Assembly: GCA_965225735.1 (NCBI GenBank) | Contig: CBDDBN010000024.1 | Span: forward strand, 248,001-312,000 | Origin: Denitrobaculum sp965225735 | GTDB taxonomy: Bacteria > Pseudomonadota > Alphaproteobacteria > Kiloniellales > Kiloniellaceae | Length of the DNA stretch: 64,000 nt | Direction of reading: 5' to 3' | Shown here: positions 8,984 to 17,934 of the stretch, piece after piece | Numbering within the stretch: the first letter of the stretch is position 1 | Layout: each line of letters begins with the position of its first letter | Program-made: the position numbers and the translations under genes | Notes under the pieces: generated by a model | Database searches by the model: none | What the model saw: the letters and a program-made list of their open reading frames with translations, nothing else | What the model was told of the DNA's origin: nothing

Positions 8984-9015
8984 TTAACAACTCTATTAAT
9001 TAGCGTAATTGTTAA
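8984..9015. promoter_or_regulatory. Inverted repeat at the arsR promoter, probable ArsR operator
   Basis: TTAACAA at 8984-8990 and its exact complement TTGTTAA at 9009-9015 flank an AT-rich 18-base centre. It lies immediately upstream of the ArsR start codon (8980), where ArsR proteins usually bind to repress themselves. Assignment is by position and symmetry only. Confidence 0.5.
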
Positions 9016-9152
9016 ATAATAGAGGGATCAATGAAGGTCAAGCGCCCCTTTCCGCAACCTGTTTTGCGGTCTCTTTCGAATTGCTTCAACTATCTGAGCT
9101 ACGATTGCTGCCTGCTATTGCTCCACCCCTCCGCCATGCCTACATTCGCGCC

Positions 9153-9911
9153 ATGTCACAGATCTCAACAAAGCTTCGCCCTGCCATCGGTCTGACTTTG
9201 GATTCCGAAGAGGCGGGCGGCTGGTCGAAATTTCCCTGGTACGCGCTGCGCCAGAACTATTGCGATGCGGTTGTAAAAGCTGATGGTCTGCCCATCGCCC
9301 TGCCGCACGAAGCTGAACTGGCAGAACACTACCTGGATCAGCTCGATGGCCTGATCGTCACCGGCGGCGCCTTCGACGTCGACCCGGCACTTTTCGGGAT
9401 GAACAGCCGACACGAAACTGTCAGAACGAAAGGCCGGCGCACAGAGTTCGAACTGGCGATAACGAAGGGCGCTCTGAAACGCGATCTTCCCGTACTCGGT
9501 ATCTGCGGTGGACAACAGCTCTTGAACGTGGTTCTTGGCGGCGACCTCATCCAGCACATCCCCGACGAAGTCGATCAAGCCCTGGCTCATGAACAGCCCA
9601 ATCCACGCGATGAGGCGGGACACGAGGTCTCGCTCGCCGAGGGCACGCTTCTTCATCGCATCTGCGGCACAAAAACCCTCGCTGTCAATTCGGCTCACCA
9701 TCAGTCAGTTAAATCGGTGGGCGACGGGGTCGTCATCAACGCGACGGCTGCGGACGGTGTGATCGAAGGCATCGAAGCGCCGCGCTTCCATTTCTGCCTT
9801 GGAGTTCAGTGGCACCCGGAGTTTTCGATTTCCAGCGGCGACGATGCGATCCTGGAGGCCTTTATCGCAGCCGCCTCAGGGCAGGAAGAAAGACAAGCGG
9901 CCTATGCCTGA
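9153..9911 (+). CDS. Class I glutamine amidotransferase, gamma-glutamyl-gamma-aminobutyrate hydrolase (PuuD-like)
   Basis: A 252-residue cytoplasmic hydrolase of the PuuD/peptidase C26 type. The nucleophile cysteine is in LGICGGQQLLNVVLGG and the catalytic histidine and glutamate are in VQWHPEF. The HHQSVK segment is also family-typical. Known members release GABA from gamma-Glu-GABA in putrescine breakdown, but no other puu genes are nearby, so the substrate is uncertain. The ATG at 9153 was chosen because the protein then starts as in family members; an upstream TTG would add 48 unrelated residues. Its last eight bases overlap the rluB start. Confidence 0.85.
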   Translation: MSQISTKLRPAIGLTLDSEEAGGWSKFPWYALRQNYCDAVVKADGLPIALPHEAELAEHYLDQLDGLIVTGGAFDVDPALFGMNSRHETVRTKGRRTEFELAITKGALKRDLPVLGICGGQQLLNVVLGGDLIQHIPDEVDQALAHEQPNPRDEAGHEVSLAEGTLLHRICGTKTLAVNSAHHQSVKSVGDGVVINATAADGVIEGIEAPRFHFCLGVQWHPEFSISSGDDAILEAFIAAASGQEERQAAYA

Positions 9912-11010
9912 GAAAAAATCGAAACGCACCGGTACTGCATCGAACAAGCCTGCATCGAATAAACCCACTGCGGCTCGCACCGGGAATGCGACGGCAAAAC
10001 CGGCTGAGAAAAAGGAATCCAAAGGCGAGCGCATTGCTAAAGTCATCGCCCGAGCCGGCCTCTGCTCGCGGCGGGATGCGGAACGCTGGATCGCCGAGGG
10101 CCGGGTCCAACTCGACGGCAAAACGCTCGACACCGCCGCATGCGTGGTTAAACCAGGGCAGTCGATTGTCGTCGATGGGCAGCCCCTACCCGCCCCCCAG
10201 CAGGCGCGTCTCTGGCGTTTTCACAAGCCCAAGGGAGTCATCACGACCCGCAAGGACCCGGAAGGCCGGCCAACTGTTTTCGACGGCCTGCCCAACGACC
10301 TGCCGCGTCTGGAGCCGGTCGGACGATTGGATTTCAATTCCGAAGGTCTGCTGCTGTTCACCAACGACGGCGAACTCAAGCGCAAACTCGAACTGCCCTC
10401 GACCGGCTGGTCGCGGCGTTATCGTGTACGCGTACATGGCAAGGTCGATCCGGCACAGATAAAAGCGCTTGAAAAAGGCATCACCGTAGAGGGTATCAAC
10501 TACGGTCCGATCCAGGCGCGTCTGGAACATCAAGCTGCCAGCAACGCCTGGCTCGCCATGACCCTGCGCGAAGGCAAAAACCGGGAAATCCGCCGCATCT
10601 GCGAGCATCTGGGACTGGTGGTCAACCGGCTGATCCGCGTGTCCTACGGTCCCTTTCAGCTCGGCGATCTGGAGCCAGGGAAGATCGAAGCGATCCCGGC
10701 GCGCATCCTGCGCGATCAGCTCGGCATCAAGATCGATAACAGCGGCGAGGCGGCGCCGGCCAGCAAGAAACCGGGCCGAAGCGGCAAGGCCGGAGCCGGC
10801 AGAAAGAGCCCTTCGAAACCCGCGTCCGGTCCCGCGCCGAGGGTCAAAAAGGGTGCGACGGACCTGACAGACAGCATCGGAAGCAAGGGCGGCAGAAAGA
10901 GCGGCCGCTCCAGTCCAGCCAAACCTGCGTCGAAACACCCGAAGTCCGCCAAGCCAGCGGCTAAACCAAAAGCGGGAGGTCGCAGTGCGAATCGTCGGCG
11001 GACGTCATAG
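9904..11010 (+). CDS. rluB: 23S rRNA pseudouridine synthase (RluB/RsuA family) with long basic tail
   Basis: A 368-residue protein. An N-terminal Lys/Ala/Ser-rich stretch of about 40 residues precedes the S4 RNA-binding domain (ERIAKVIARAGLCSRRDAERWI). The RsuA-family catalytic domain follows with the aspartate in VGRLDFNSEGLLLFTNDGE and the GKNREIRRICEHLGL segment. It is predicted to make pseudouridine in 23S rRNA helix 89. The last 110 residues are a low-complexity Lys/Ser/Gly/Pro tail, longer than in many homologues. The start ATG overlaps the stop of the preceding gene (ATGCCTGA), and the 3' end overlaps rsmD by 26 bp, so translation is probably coupled. Confidence 0.9.
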   Translation: MPEKKSKRTGTASNKPASNKPTAARTGNATAKPAEKKESKGERIAKVIARAGLCSRRDAERWIAEGRVQLDGKTLDTAACVVKPGQSIVVDGQPLPAPQQARLWRFHKPKGVITTRKDPEGRPTVFDGLPNDLPRLEPVGRLDFNSEGLLLFTNDGELKRKLELPSTGWSRRYRVRVHGKVDPAQIKALEKGITVEGINYGPIQARLEHQAASNAWLAMTLREGKNREIRRICEHLGLVVNRLIRVSYGPFQLGDLEPGKIEAIPARILRDQLGIKIDNSGEAAPASKKPGRSGKAGAGRKSPSKPASGPAPRVKKGATDLTDSIGSKGGRKSGRSSPAKPASKHPKSAKPAAKPKAGGRSANRRRTS

Positions 11011-11545
11011 AGGCCGTCCTCTCGAAGCGCCGGACGGGCTCGCGGTCCGCCCGACCGCCGACCGGACCCGGGAATCCATGTTCAACATCCTCTGCCAGGG
11101 AAAGCTGGCGGAAAACGGCAACCCGCTGATCGATGCGAAGGTGCTCGACGCTTTTGCCGGAACCGGCGCGCTCGGCCTGGAAGCCCTCTCGCGCGGTGCC
11201 GCCAAGGTCACGTTCCTGGAGAACCAGGCAGCCTCGCTCAAGGCCTGTCGCGCCAATATCAAGTCGCTGGGCGAAGAGGACGCCAGCGAGATTCTGCAAG
11301 GCGATGTCCTGCGCCCGCCACCGGCGAAGGCCGCCTGCGACGTTATCTTGATGGACCCACCCTATAATCAGGACCTTCCGCGCCCCGCCATAATCGCTCT
11401 GAATTCCGCGGGCTGGATCGCGGCCGATGCCATCCTTGTGGTGGAGCTAATGGCACAGGAAAGCTTCGAGGTTCCCGAGGGTTTCGAAGAACTGGACAAC
11501 AGAAAGTACGGTAAGGCCCGGCTTATCTTTTTGCGTAAGCGGTGA
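10985..11545 (+). CDS. rsmD: 16S rRNA (guanine(966)-N2)-methyltransferase RsmD
   Basis: A 186-residue SAM-dependent methyltransferase. It begins with the RsmD signature MRIVGGRHRGRPLEAP and RPTADRTRESMFNIL. The SAM site is DAFAGTGALGLEALSRGA and the catalytic NPPY-type motif is DPPYNQ. It methylates G966 of 16S rRNA in the small subunit. The start is a GTG lying inside the end of rluB, with the ribosome site GGGAGG within rluB. The stop is one base from the convergent MFS gene. The pairing with rluB is common in Alphaproteobacteria. Confidence 0.95.
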   Translation: MRIVGGRHRGRPLEAPDGLAVRPTADRTRESMFNILCQGKLAENGNPLIDAKVLDAFAGTGALGLEALSRGAAKVTFLENQAASLKACRANIKSLGEEDASEILQGDVLRPPPAKAACDVILMDPPYNQDLPRPAIIALNSAGWIAADAILVVELMAQESFEVPEGFEELDNRKYGKARLIFLRKR

Positions 11546-11546
11546 G

Positions 11547-12794
11547 TTATGCTGGCGAGAGAAGCTCTCGAACGCGCCGCCGTAGTGTCTCGGCGAGGAT
11601 GAACACCAGGGCCATGCAGAGTGCACCAATAATGTAGGGCCAATCCGGTCCGATCTTCTGGAACAAAAATCCGGCCCAAAGCGGCCCGATCACGCGAGCC
11701 AGACTGCTTGCCGCCTGCCCCATACCCAATGCAACGCCAGAAATCTCCGGGCGGCTCAGCTTGGTGATAAGACTCTGGATGGAGGGATTGCCCAAGCCGA
11801 AACCAGCCGCAAGGCAACCGATTGCCAGCAGCAGCTGCGGTATCGTGGTCGAACTGGGCACCAGCGCCATACCGCCACCCAACAGAATGGCCGCAAAGAC
11901 CACAAGGCGCGCCTCACCGAAACGGCGGGTCAGCGGACCAAGTAATCCCGCCTGGAAAATCACGGCAATAACGCCGGCGAAGGCGAAAAGGTAACCAACC
12001 TGCTGTGCATCCCAGCCGAACGCAATATCCGCCCAAAGCGCCAGAGTGGATTCCATATGGGCAAAGACGAAGCCAACCAAAAAGAGGATCACGGTCACCA
12101 ACGCCAGGTTCGGATAGTGCAGTGCTTTGAGGCCGGTGATCACGCGCTCGCCCAGCGGGCGTCCCTGCGCCGCACCCCGAGCCGCAGCAGCCTCCGCCGC
12201 CCGCTCCTGCCGAGACTTCACCTTGTGAGATTCAGGCAGAAAGAACAGCGCGAAACAAAAAGCCGTCAGCGACAGACTGGCTGACAAAAGGGGTGGAAAG
12301 AAGTAGTCAGGGCCCGTCGCCGTTTCGTCGAACAGCATGGCGGTAACGTTGAGCTCCGAGAGATAACCGCCCGTTCCCGCCCCGACGATGAAACTGAGCG
12401 CGAAAGCTGCGCCCAGCAGTCCCATGCCCTTCGCCCGGCGCTCCGGCGGCGTAATATCCGCCACATAGGCGGGCGCAGCCGAGAGATCGCCGCTCAGCGC
12501 ACCAGCCAGGGCGCGGGCAGCCACCAGCACCCAGAACGACTGGGCGAAGGCGAGCATCAGGAAAGCGGTGGTGGTCGCCGCGAAGCTGATCAGCAAGACC
12601 GGTTTACGGCCCCAACGGTCACTGGCCCGTCCCCAAAGGGGCGCAGCAAAGAGCTGCATGAAGGAGTAGCTGGCGATCATGAAGGTGACCTCCAGCGGCG
12701 TCGCCTCGAAGCGCAGCGCCATGAAGGTCAGCAGCGGGACGATCAATCCGAACCCGAGCAGGTCGATGAAGATACAGATAAAAAGACGCGTCAT
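11547..12794 (-). CDS. MFS transporter, TetA/multidrug efflux type
   Basis: A 415-residue protein with twelve hydrophobic segments. The motif A loop between helices 2 and 3 reads GRASDRWGRKPVLL, and helix 1 carries LGFGLIVPLLTF as in the TetA group. It is predicted to export a drug-like compound by proton antiport; the substrate is unknown. It starts 6 bp after the mutL stop and is probably co-transcribed with it, an association that may be incidental. It lacks any adjacent TetR-type repressor. Confidence 0.88.
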   Translation of the reverse strand: MTRLFICIFIDLLGFGLIVPLLTFMALRFEATPLEVTFMIASYSFMQLFAAPLWGRASDRWGRKPVLLISFAATTTAFLMLAFAQSFWVLVAARALAGALSGDLSAAPAYVADITPPERRAKGMGLLGAAFALSFIVGAGTGGYLSELNVTAMLFDETATGPDYFFPPLLSASLSLTAFCFALFFLPESHKVKSRQERAAEAAAARGAAQGRPLGERVITGLKALHYPNLALVTVILFLVGFVFAHMESTLALWADIAFGWDAQQVGYLFAFAGVIAVIFQAGLLGPLTRRFGEARLVVFAAILLGGGMALVPSSTTIPQLLLAIGCLAAGFGLGNPSIQSLITKLSRPEISGVALGMGQAASSLARVIGPLWAGFLFQKIGPDWPYIIGALCMALVFILAETLRRRVRELLSPA

Positions 12795-12800
12795 ACGGTG

Positions 12801-14735
12801 CTAACGGCGCCCGAAGAGTTTTTCAATGTCGGCCAGTTGCAGCTCAACGTAGGTGGGGCGGCCGTGATTGCACTGGCCTGAATGAGGCGTGGCTTCCATC
12901 TGCCGCAACAGGGCGTTCATCTCGTCTCCATTGAGTTTGCGGCCGGCCCGCACGGAGCCGTGACACGCCATGGTGCCGCAAACATGTTCCAGTTTTTCAC
13001 GCAGCGCCAGAGCCTCGCCCAACTCCGCCAGTTCGTCGGCGAGATCCCGCAGCAGCCCCTGAACATCGACCTCGCCCAGCAACGCCGGCACTTCGCGCAC
13101 CACCACAGCGCCTGGACCGAAGGCTTCCAGATGCAAACCAAGCTCCGCCAGTTCTTCGGCGCGCGCTGTCAGCCTCTGCACGGAGGCCTCTTCCAGCTCG
13201 ATAACCTCGGGAATCAACAGCATCTGGCGAGCCACGCCGCTCTCCGCCAGCTGCTCCTTCATACGCTCATAGACCAGCCGCTCGTGGGCAGCATGTTGAT
13301 CGACGATGACGATGCCGTTACGGGTCTGGGCCACCACGTAGGTGCCATGAAGCTGCGCACGGGCTGCGCCGAGCGGGTAAGCCTCCAGACTGTCGCCCGC
13401 TCCCACACCCGCCATCGCATCGTCAGCAGGCAAGGAATCGGTAAAAGCCTCGCTGTTCGATTGACCTTCGGCTGGAGGTCTCGCTTGAGGGGCAGCGTCG
13501 AAGCCCGGCAAAGGTGCATGATACCCTCGCGCCGCTTCCGCCATACCCGCAGGCAGGCGCGCGCTGGGTTGCCAGCCATAGCTCCCCTGGAACGCGCGCG
13601 GCGCTGTGGTCGCCGTCTCCCCCGGTTTGAAAGATTCGAGTGCCGCGCTTGCGACCGTGGTCGAAGCCCGGTGCCCGGCTTGGGCGAGCGCATGTTTGCA
13701 GGCACCGACAATCAAGCCGCGCACCAGCCCGGCCTCGCGGAAGCGCACCTCGGTCTTGGCCGGATGGACATTCACATCGACCATGTCGGCGGGCAGATCC
13801 ACAAAAAGCGCGACAAGCGGATGGCGGTCGCGGGCCAGGAAGTCCTGATAAGCGCCCCGCACCGCGCCGTGCAGCAACTTGTCGCGCACCGGCCGTCCGT
13901 TGACGAAGAGATACTGATGTTGCGCATTGCCCCGGTTCAGGGTTGGCAGGCCGATATAACCGGACAGCCGCACGCCTTCCCGTTCCGCCTCGATTGGCAG
14001 GGCATTTTCCGAAAACTCGTGACCCATGACCGCCGAAAGGCGCTTCAAGCGGCTTTCGAAGAGATCGCCTTCCGCCGGCGCCAGACGGATGATCCGGCGA
14101 TTTTCATCGGACAGGGTGAACCCGATGTCCGGATGTGCCATGGCCAGTCGGTTGATAGCGTCCTGGGCATGATTGATCTCGGTCCGGGCGGTTTTCAGGA
14201 ACTTCAGGCGCGCCGGCGTGGCATAAAAGAGATCCCGCACCTCGATCCGGGTGCCGGGCGCCTGTGCCGCCGGCGCCGCGGGCAAGACCGTTCCGCCTTC
14301 GACGGTCAGGCTCCAGCCGTCTTCGCTGCCCGGCAGGCGGCTGCTGACGGTCATGCGCGAAACCGCACCGATTGACGGCAGCGCTTCGCCCCTAAAACCA
14401 AGCGTCCGGATATCGACCAGGTCGTCGCCCGGCAGCTTCGAGGTAGCGTGGCGCTCAACCGCCAGCATCAGCTCCTCAGCCGACATGCCGCAACCATCGT
14501 CCGCCACCGAAAGAAAGGCCCGCCCGCCATCGCGCATCACCACGTCGATGTGGCGCGCGCCGGCATCGATGGAATTCTCGACGAGTTCCTTGATCGCGGC
14601 CGCAGGCCGTTCGATCACCTCACCTGCCGCAATCTGATTGACCAGCGTGTTGGGCAGGCGCCGCAATACCCGCTGCGGACGGTTGTCTTCAGCGTTGGCC
14701 TTATTGCTTGGTCGGCTTCCAGTTGCGGTGGTCAT
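12801..14735 (-). CDS. mutL: DNA mismatch repair protein MutL
   Basis: A 644-residue GHKL ATPase acting in mismatch repair between MutS recognition and strand removal. The N-terminus has the ATPase motifs ELVENSIDAGA, DDGCGMS and TLGFRGEALPSI. The C-terminal dimer domain carries DQHAAHERLVYERM, which fits the DQHA-x2-E-x4-E metal site of nicking MutL proteins, plus ACHGSVRAG and CNHGRPTYVEL. It therefore looks like an endonuclease-active MutL, as expected outside the MutH-containing gammaproteobacteria. A Pro/Ala-rich linker lies at about residues 370-440. No mutS is in view. Confidence 0.96.
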   Translation of the reverse strand: MTTATGSRPSNKANAEDNRPQRVLRRLPNTLVNQIAAGEVIERPAAAIKELVENSIDAGARHIDVVMRDGGRAFLSVADDGCGMSAEELMLAVERHATSKLPGDDLVDIRTLGFRGEALPSIGAVSRMTVSSRLPGSEDGWSLTVEGGTVLPAAPAAQAPGTRIEVRDLFYATPARLKFLKTARTEINHAQDAINRLAMAHPDIGFTLSDENRRIIRLAPAEGDLFESRLKRLSAVMGHEFSENALPIEAEREGVRLSGYIGLPTLNRGNAQHQYLFVNGRPVRDKLLHGAVRGAYQDFLARDRHPLVALFVDLPADMVDVNVHPAKTEVRFREAGLVRGLIVGACKHALAQAGHRASTTVASAALESFKPGETATTAPRAFQGSYGWQPSARLPAGMAEAARGYHAPLPGFDAAPQARPPAEGQSNSEAFTDSLPADDAMAGVGAGDSLEAYPLGAARAQLHGTYVVAQTRNGIVIVDQHAAHERLVYERMKEQLAESGVARQMLLIPEVIELEEASVQRLTARAEELAELGLHLEAFGPGAVVVREVPALLGEVDVQGLLRDLADELAELGEALALREKLEHVCGTMACHGSVRAGRKLNGDEMNALLRQMEATPHSGQCNHGRPTYVELQLADIEKLFGRR

Positions 14736-14831
14736 GCTGTCACGTCACGCAGGCGCGAATCGCCCTGTTTTCAGGTCGAGTCAAACTAACAGGGAAGCCG
14801 GGCAGCCAAAAGCCCTTAGCGCATGGAGAAA

Positions 14832-14857
14832 GAGCCTGCGGTAATTGCCGCAGGCTC
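14832..14857 (-). terminator. Hairpin terminator behind the M16 protease operon
   Basis: A perfect 10-bp stem (GAGCCTGCGG with CCGCAGGCTC) and a 6-base loop, followed on the minus strand by TTTCTCC. It lies 31 bp beyond the stop of the second M16 gene and before mutL would be read on that strand. The T-run is short, so efficiency is uncertain. Confidence 0.65.
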
Positions 14858-14888
14858 CTTCGAAAATGCTACTCGTGTAAGAAAGATA

Positions 14889-16277
14889 TCAGGAACTGCC
14901 GTCCGGCGCCGGGCGCGTCGCGGTCACGTTTTCCGGCCGGCCGACCACCACAACCGTCAGAGCCTCGGGCTTGAACAGCTCCTTCGCAACCCGCCTCGCC
15001 TGGTCGAGTGTAACCGCCTCGATATAGCTGTTGCGCATATCCAGATAATCGATCCCGAGCCCCTGGATCTGCATGCCGAGCATCATACCGGCGATGCGGT
15101 CCGAACCCGACAGGCGCAAGGGAAAAGATCCGGTCAGGAAGGTCTTGGCACTGGCAAGGTCCTCAGCGCTCGGTCCTTCTTCCGCCATGCGCTTCCACTC
15201 AGCGCGCAGAACCTCGATGGATTCTGAGACGCGGGCGTTCTGGGTCGCGACCCCGCCACCGATCAAGGCCGCATGGTCCAGCGGATTGAGATAGCTGTAA
15301 ACCGAGTAGGCCAAGCCGCGCTTTTCCCGAATTTCGCCATATAGCCGCGAGGACATGCCGCCGCCACCCAGGATGTAGTTGACCACGTAGGCCGCATAGT
15401 AATCAGGATCGTCTCGCTTGATGCCCTGGTGACCGAAGCTGACCACGCTCTGTGGTAGGTTCTTCTCCACCACGACCACGTCACCGGCGGCGGCGATCTC
15501 CATGTCGGGAATTGCCCGCAGGCTAGTGGTCTTGGGTAGCTCGCCAAAAGTCTTATCGAGCAGGGTCGCCAGTTCTTCGGGGGTCAAGTTGCCGACCACG
15601 GCGATTTTCAGGCGGTCTAGGGCGAAGCGGGTCCGCACCAGTTCCTGCATATCGGCGACGGTGATATTGGGCACGGTTTCGACGCTGCCATCTCCGGGGC
15701 GACCATAGGGATGATCCCCGAAAAACAGAGTCCGGAGCGTCTTGCCGGCGATAGCGTTCGGCGATTCTTTATCACGTTCCAGACCGACCATGATCTGGCT
15801 ACGGATCCGTTCGACCGCCTCTTCGTCGAAGCGCGGCGCGGTCAAGGCAAGCCGCAAGAGATCGAAGGCCAGATCCTTGGTTTCGGTCAGGCTCCGAAGC
15901 GAACCGGTGAATTCGTCGCGCCCTGCACGAAAACTCAACCCGATGGAGTTCTCATCCATCAGACCTCGAAAGCCCTGAGAGTCTAACTCACCCGCACCTT
16001 CGTCGATCAAACCTGCCGTCATGCTGGAAAGACCGGCCTTGTCCGCTGGATCCTGAGCGGTTCCGCCCTTAAAGGCGAACTCGAACGCGATGATCGGGTT
16101 GCGGTGGTCCTGCACCAGCCAGGCCTCGATACCGCCTGGGCTGACCACCCGTTCAATCTCGACGGCAAGGACGGTTCCGGCAGACAAGACGACGGCGGCA
16201 ACGCCCGCCGCCAGGCCCGTGAAAGCTGTCTTGAGCATTGGCATGACGGCACGCTCCGAAGTTCTGATCTGAGTCAT
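14889..16277 (-). CDS. M16-family peptidase-like protein, zinc motif absent
   Basis: A 462-residue secreted protein. The N-terminus has a signal-like hydrophobic stretch (LKTAFTGLAAGVAAVVLSAGTVLA). It has the two-domain M16 layout: an early FEFAFKGGTAQDPADKAGLSSMT segment where active members carry HxxEH, then the middle motif GGGMSSRLYGEIREKRGLAYSVYSY. The HxxEH zinc site is missing, so it is probably the non-catalytic partner of the gene just upstream, as in mitochondrial-processing-peptidase pairs. The ATG at 16277 is chosen because AAGGAGG sits eight bases upstream; an in-frame GTG at 16295 would overlap the previous stop. Confidence 0.88.
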   Translation of the reverse strand: MTQIRTSERAVMPMLKTAFTGLAAGVAAVVLSAGTVLAVEIERVVSPGGIEAWLVQDHRNPIIAFEFAFKGGTAQDPADKAGLSSMTAGLIDEGAGELDSQGFRGLMDENSIGLSFRAGRDEFTGSLRSLTETKDLAFDLLRLALTAPRFDEEAVERIRSQIMVGLERDKESPNAIAGKTLRTLFFGDHPYGRPGDGSVETVPNITVADMQELVRTRFALDRLKIAVVGNLTPEELATLLDKTFGELPKTTSLRAIPDMEIAAAGDVVVVEKNLPQSVVSFGHQGIKRDDPDYYAAYVVNYILGGGGMSSRLYGEIREKRGLAYSVYSYLNPLDHAALIGGGVATQNARVSESIEVLRAEWKRMAEEGPSAEDLASAKTFLTGSFPLRLSGSDRIAGMMLGMQIQGLGIDYLDMRNSYIEAVTLDQARRVAKELFKPEALTVVVVGRPENVTATRPAPDGSS

Positions 16278-16291
16278 GAGGCTGCCCTCCT

Positions 16292-17674
16292 TCACGAGGT
16301 TGGTTTCGGCAGCAAGAGGCCTGTCACGGAGCTCTCGTCACGGAACACGGCACGGGCCGCTTCGAGCACCTGCTCGGTCGTCACCTTGTCGATCAGGTCC
16401 GGCCAGGCTTCGATTTCCTCGATCGTCCGGCCGGTCGCCAGCGACATGCCGATGATACGCGGCGCGGTGCCCAGATCATCCCGCACATAAACGGAATCGG
16501 CACGTTTACGGCGCTGGGCAGAAGCCAGTTCTTTTTCGGTTATGCCCTTCTCGAGCACCAATTCGATTTCTGCCCGCAGCGCGGCTTCCAGGGTTTCCAT
16601 ATCGACCCCGGGCTGCGGCGAGGCGTAGAAACCAAAATCGCTAAGGTCGAGAGACGAGGCGCTGTAGTTGCTGCCGACCGAAACCGCGAGCTTCTGTTCC
16701 ACCACTAGCGACTTATAGAGCCGACTGGTCGAACCGCCGCTCAGCACCTCATCGAGAACCTGCAACGCATAGGCGTGTTCGCTCGCACCGCGACGATAGC
16801 TCGGCGCCAGATAGGTGATGGCAAGCGCCGGTTGGCGCACGCGCGGGCTTTTGTGAACCACGCGCCGGGCCGAGCTCTGCGGCGGCTCTATGATTCGCTT
16901 GCGTTCGGGAACGGCACGTGCCGGTATCACGCCGTAGTACTTCTCGGCGAGCGGCCGGACCTCTTCGGCCGTGACATCGCCGGCGACAATCAAGATGGCG
17001 TTGTTGGGTGCATACCACTTTTTATAGAACGCCAACGCCGTTTCGGTATTCAGCTCCTCGATCTCATGTTGCCATCCGATGACCGGCAGGCGGTAGGGAT
17101 GGTTGAGATAAAGCGCCGCGTTCATGGCTTCGAACAGCTTCGCGGAAGGATTATTATCGGTCCGGCTGCGGCGCTCCTCGATCACAACATCCCGCTCTGG
17201 CAGCACGACCTCATCAGTGAGGACCAGGTTGGTCATCCGGTCCGCCTCATGCTTCATCATGATCTCCAGCCGGTCGCGGGCTACCGTCTGAAAGTAGGCG
17301 GTGTAGTCCTGGCTGGTGAAGGCGTTTTCGCGCCCGCCATTCTCCGCGATGATTCGCGAAAATTCTCCCGGCGCCAGAGTCTTGGTTCCCTTGAACAGCA
17401 GGTGTTCGAGAAAGTGGGCGTTGCCCGATTCACCTGCAGACTCATCGGCCGCACCGACCTTGTACCAGACCATATGCGTGACAATCGGCGCCCGATGGTT
17501 GGAGACCACGACCACCTGCATGCCGTTATCCAGCGTGAAGGTCTCGGGATCAAAAACGCGGGCCAGAGCCGACGAGGCGCTCCAGATGGAAGCGCTCAGT
17601 ATGGCAAGGCTAAGAGCGAAAGGGGCGAGGCGGGTGAAAAGAGATGGCGACGCGGTGCGCAGAATTTGTTGCAT
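16292..17674 (-). CDS. M16-family zinc metallopeptidase (catalytic partner)
   Basis: A 460-residue exported protease. A hydrophobic N-terminal segment at about residues 15-38 is followed by the M16 signature VGAADESAGESGNAHFLEHLLFKGT, with the inverted zinc motif HFLEH. The third ligand glutamate is expected in the EAMNAALYLNHPYRLP region. The C-terminal domain carries GGSTSRLYKSLVVEQKLAVSVG. It likely degrades peptides in the periplasm together with the inactive partner downstream (15 bp between them). Its own upstream region follows a strong hairpin that ends the DUF3035/lspA/ileS transcript. Confidence 0.92.
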   Translation of the reverse strand: MQQILRTASPSLFTRLAPFALSLAILSASIWSASSALARVFDPETFTLDNGMQVVVVSNHRAPIVTHMVWYKVGAADESAGESGNAHFLEHLLFKGTKTLAPGEFSRIIAENGGRENAFTSQDYTAYFQTVARDRLEIMMKHEADRMTNLVLTDEVVLPERDVVIEERRSRTDNNPSAKLFEAMNAALYLNHPYRLPVIGWQHEIEELNTETALAFYKKWYAPNNAILIVAGDVTAEEVRPLAEKYYGVIPARAVPERKRIIEPPQSSARRVVHKSPRVRQPALAITYLAPSYRRGASEHAYALQVLDEVLSGGSTSRLYKSLVVEQKLAVSVGSNYSASSLDLSDFGFYASPQPGVDMETLEAALRAEIELVLEKGITEKELASAQRRKRADSVYVRDDLGTAPRIIGMSLATGRTIEEIEAWPDLIDKVTTEQVLEAARAVFRDESSVTGLLLPKPTS

Positions 17675-17848
17675 GATTTTCCCGGAACAAAGCTGAGAAA
17701 CAGGCGATACCGACCACGATTAGTTTAGCAAATCATGGTTAATATGGCGTTTACTTCCTGTGCCTCAAGCCGTGACCGGTCGGCTCGACATCACTTATGT
17801 TTGATTTTTGTCACAGCCGACAGGTTGGAGCGATGGCCCGGAAACGAA

Positions 17849-17879
17849 AGTTGCGAAGTCCGGAAGGAACTTCGCAACT
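17849..17879 (-). terminator. Hairpin terminator behind the DUF3035 gene
   Basis: An 11-bp perfect stem (AGTTGCGAAGT with ACTTCGCAACT) around a 9-base loop, followed on the minus strand by TTCGTTTCC. It is 56 bp past the DUF3035 stop and closes the leftward ileS-lspA-DUF3035 set. Confidence 0.6.
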
Positions 17880-17934
17880 CTAAGACCGACAAATCCGCCG
17901 GATCAAATGTCCTGCTAAGCCGCAGCCGGCAATC

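Noticed and set aside
12882..14375. Long antisense frame of 497 codons opposite mutL
   Set aside because: The minus strand encodes a full MutL with all ATPase and endonuclease motifs. In GC-rich DNA, opposite-strand frames are often open by chance; this one has no family features.
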